Part shown: positions 19,217 through 19,291 of the stretch, piece after piece
Numbering within the stretch: the first letter of the stretch is position 1
How the letters are laid out: each line of letters opens with the position of its first letter
Assembly (NCBI GenBank): GCA_036279475.1
Contig: DASUJB010000180.1
Location: 1-19,291, forward strand
DNA from: ZC4RG19 sp036279475
GTDB taxonomy: Bacteria > Actinomycetota > Acidimicrobiia > Acidimicrobiales > VFJN01
Direction: 5' to 3'
Length of the DNA stretch: 19,291 nt
The notes under the pieces: model-generated
What the model was told of the DNA's origin: nothing
The model's input: the letters and a program-made list of their open reading frames with translations, nothing else
Database searches by the model: none
Position numbers and translations under genes: made by a program

Positions 19217-19291
19217 TGGAGGCGGCGACGGGAATCGAACCCGTGTACGCGGCTTTGCAGGCCGCTACCTAAGCCACTCGGTCACGCCGCC
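19217..19291 (-). tRNA. tRNA-Cys (GCA)
   Basis: The minus strand folds as a complete cloverleaf. The acceptor is GGCGGCG (5' end at 19291, the last base of the window) paired with CGCCGCC at 19221-19227. The D stem is ACC/GGT, and the anticodon stem GCGGC/GCCGC closes the loop CTGCAAA with anticodon GCA. The T arm is ACGGG-TTCGATT-CCCGT. Base 73 is T and CCA is encoded at 19217-19219. The gene is upstream of the cobalamin operon in the same orientation. Confidence 0.96.

Noticed and set aside
19217..19291. tRNA-Cys as an integration (att) site for a mobile element
   Set aside because: No duplicated tRNA 3' end, integrase or mobile-element gene was seen in the window.
1..19291. CRISPR array, insertion sequence or other mobile element
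   Set aside because: No regularly spaced repeats with unique spacers, transposase motifs or terminal inverted repeats were found; all tandem repeats are short and local.

Overview
The window is very GC-rich (by eye well above 70% GC). All supported genes lie on the minus strand and many start with GTG. These traits, the fused MrpA-MrpB antiporter and an actinobacterial kinase-like membrane protein suggest a high-GC actinobacterium. The class Acidimicrobiia is my best guess, but this is inference and I cannot prove the taxon.

Read in the direction of transcription (high to low coordinates), the window opens with a tRNA-Cys (19217-19291) and a roughly 260-base leader. A corrin-ring and cobalt-uptake operon of about 10 kb follows (18959 down to 8885). 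Its order is cobI with an N-terminal ribbon-helix-helix domain, cobM, a divergent SUMT-like gene, a 792-residue CbiE-CbiT-CobE-CobJ fusion, cobH, a SUMT-like cobA, cbiM, cbiQ, a CbiX-CbiO fusion, and an AcpH-like gene of unknown role. Most junctions are 4-base GTGA stop/start overlaps, so the genes are probably translated in a coupled way. The operon brings in cobalt (CbiM/CbiQ/CbiO), inserts it (CbiX) and performs most ring methylations and the methyl shift. Genes for the C1 methylation, the precorrin-6A reductase, the N-terminal half of CbiG and the amidases are not in the window. CbiN is also missing.

A 393-base non-coding gap (8492-8884) separates this from an Mrp-type cation/proton antiporter operon: mrpA (with mrpB fused at its C-terminus), mrpC, mrpD, mrpE, mrpF, mrpG (8491 down to 2378). 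Next come a small GlsB/YeaQ-type membrane protein, a group of hairpins, a Prx5-type peroxiredoxin and the first 377 codons of a large membrane protein with the start of a kinase-like domain, cut by the window edge. This half looks like ion homeostasis and stress tolerance.

The most unusual content is in the B12 operon. A predicted DNA-binding domain is fused to CobI, and a perfect tandem 8-base repeat with 10-base period overlaps a -10-like element just upstream. Together they suggest an enzyme that regulates its own operon. The cobalt chelatase is joined to the ATPase of the cobalt importer in one polypeptide, which suggests channelling of cobalt from uptake to insertion. Both are hypotheses drawn from sequence alone.
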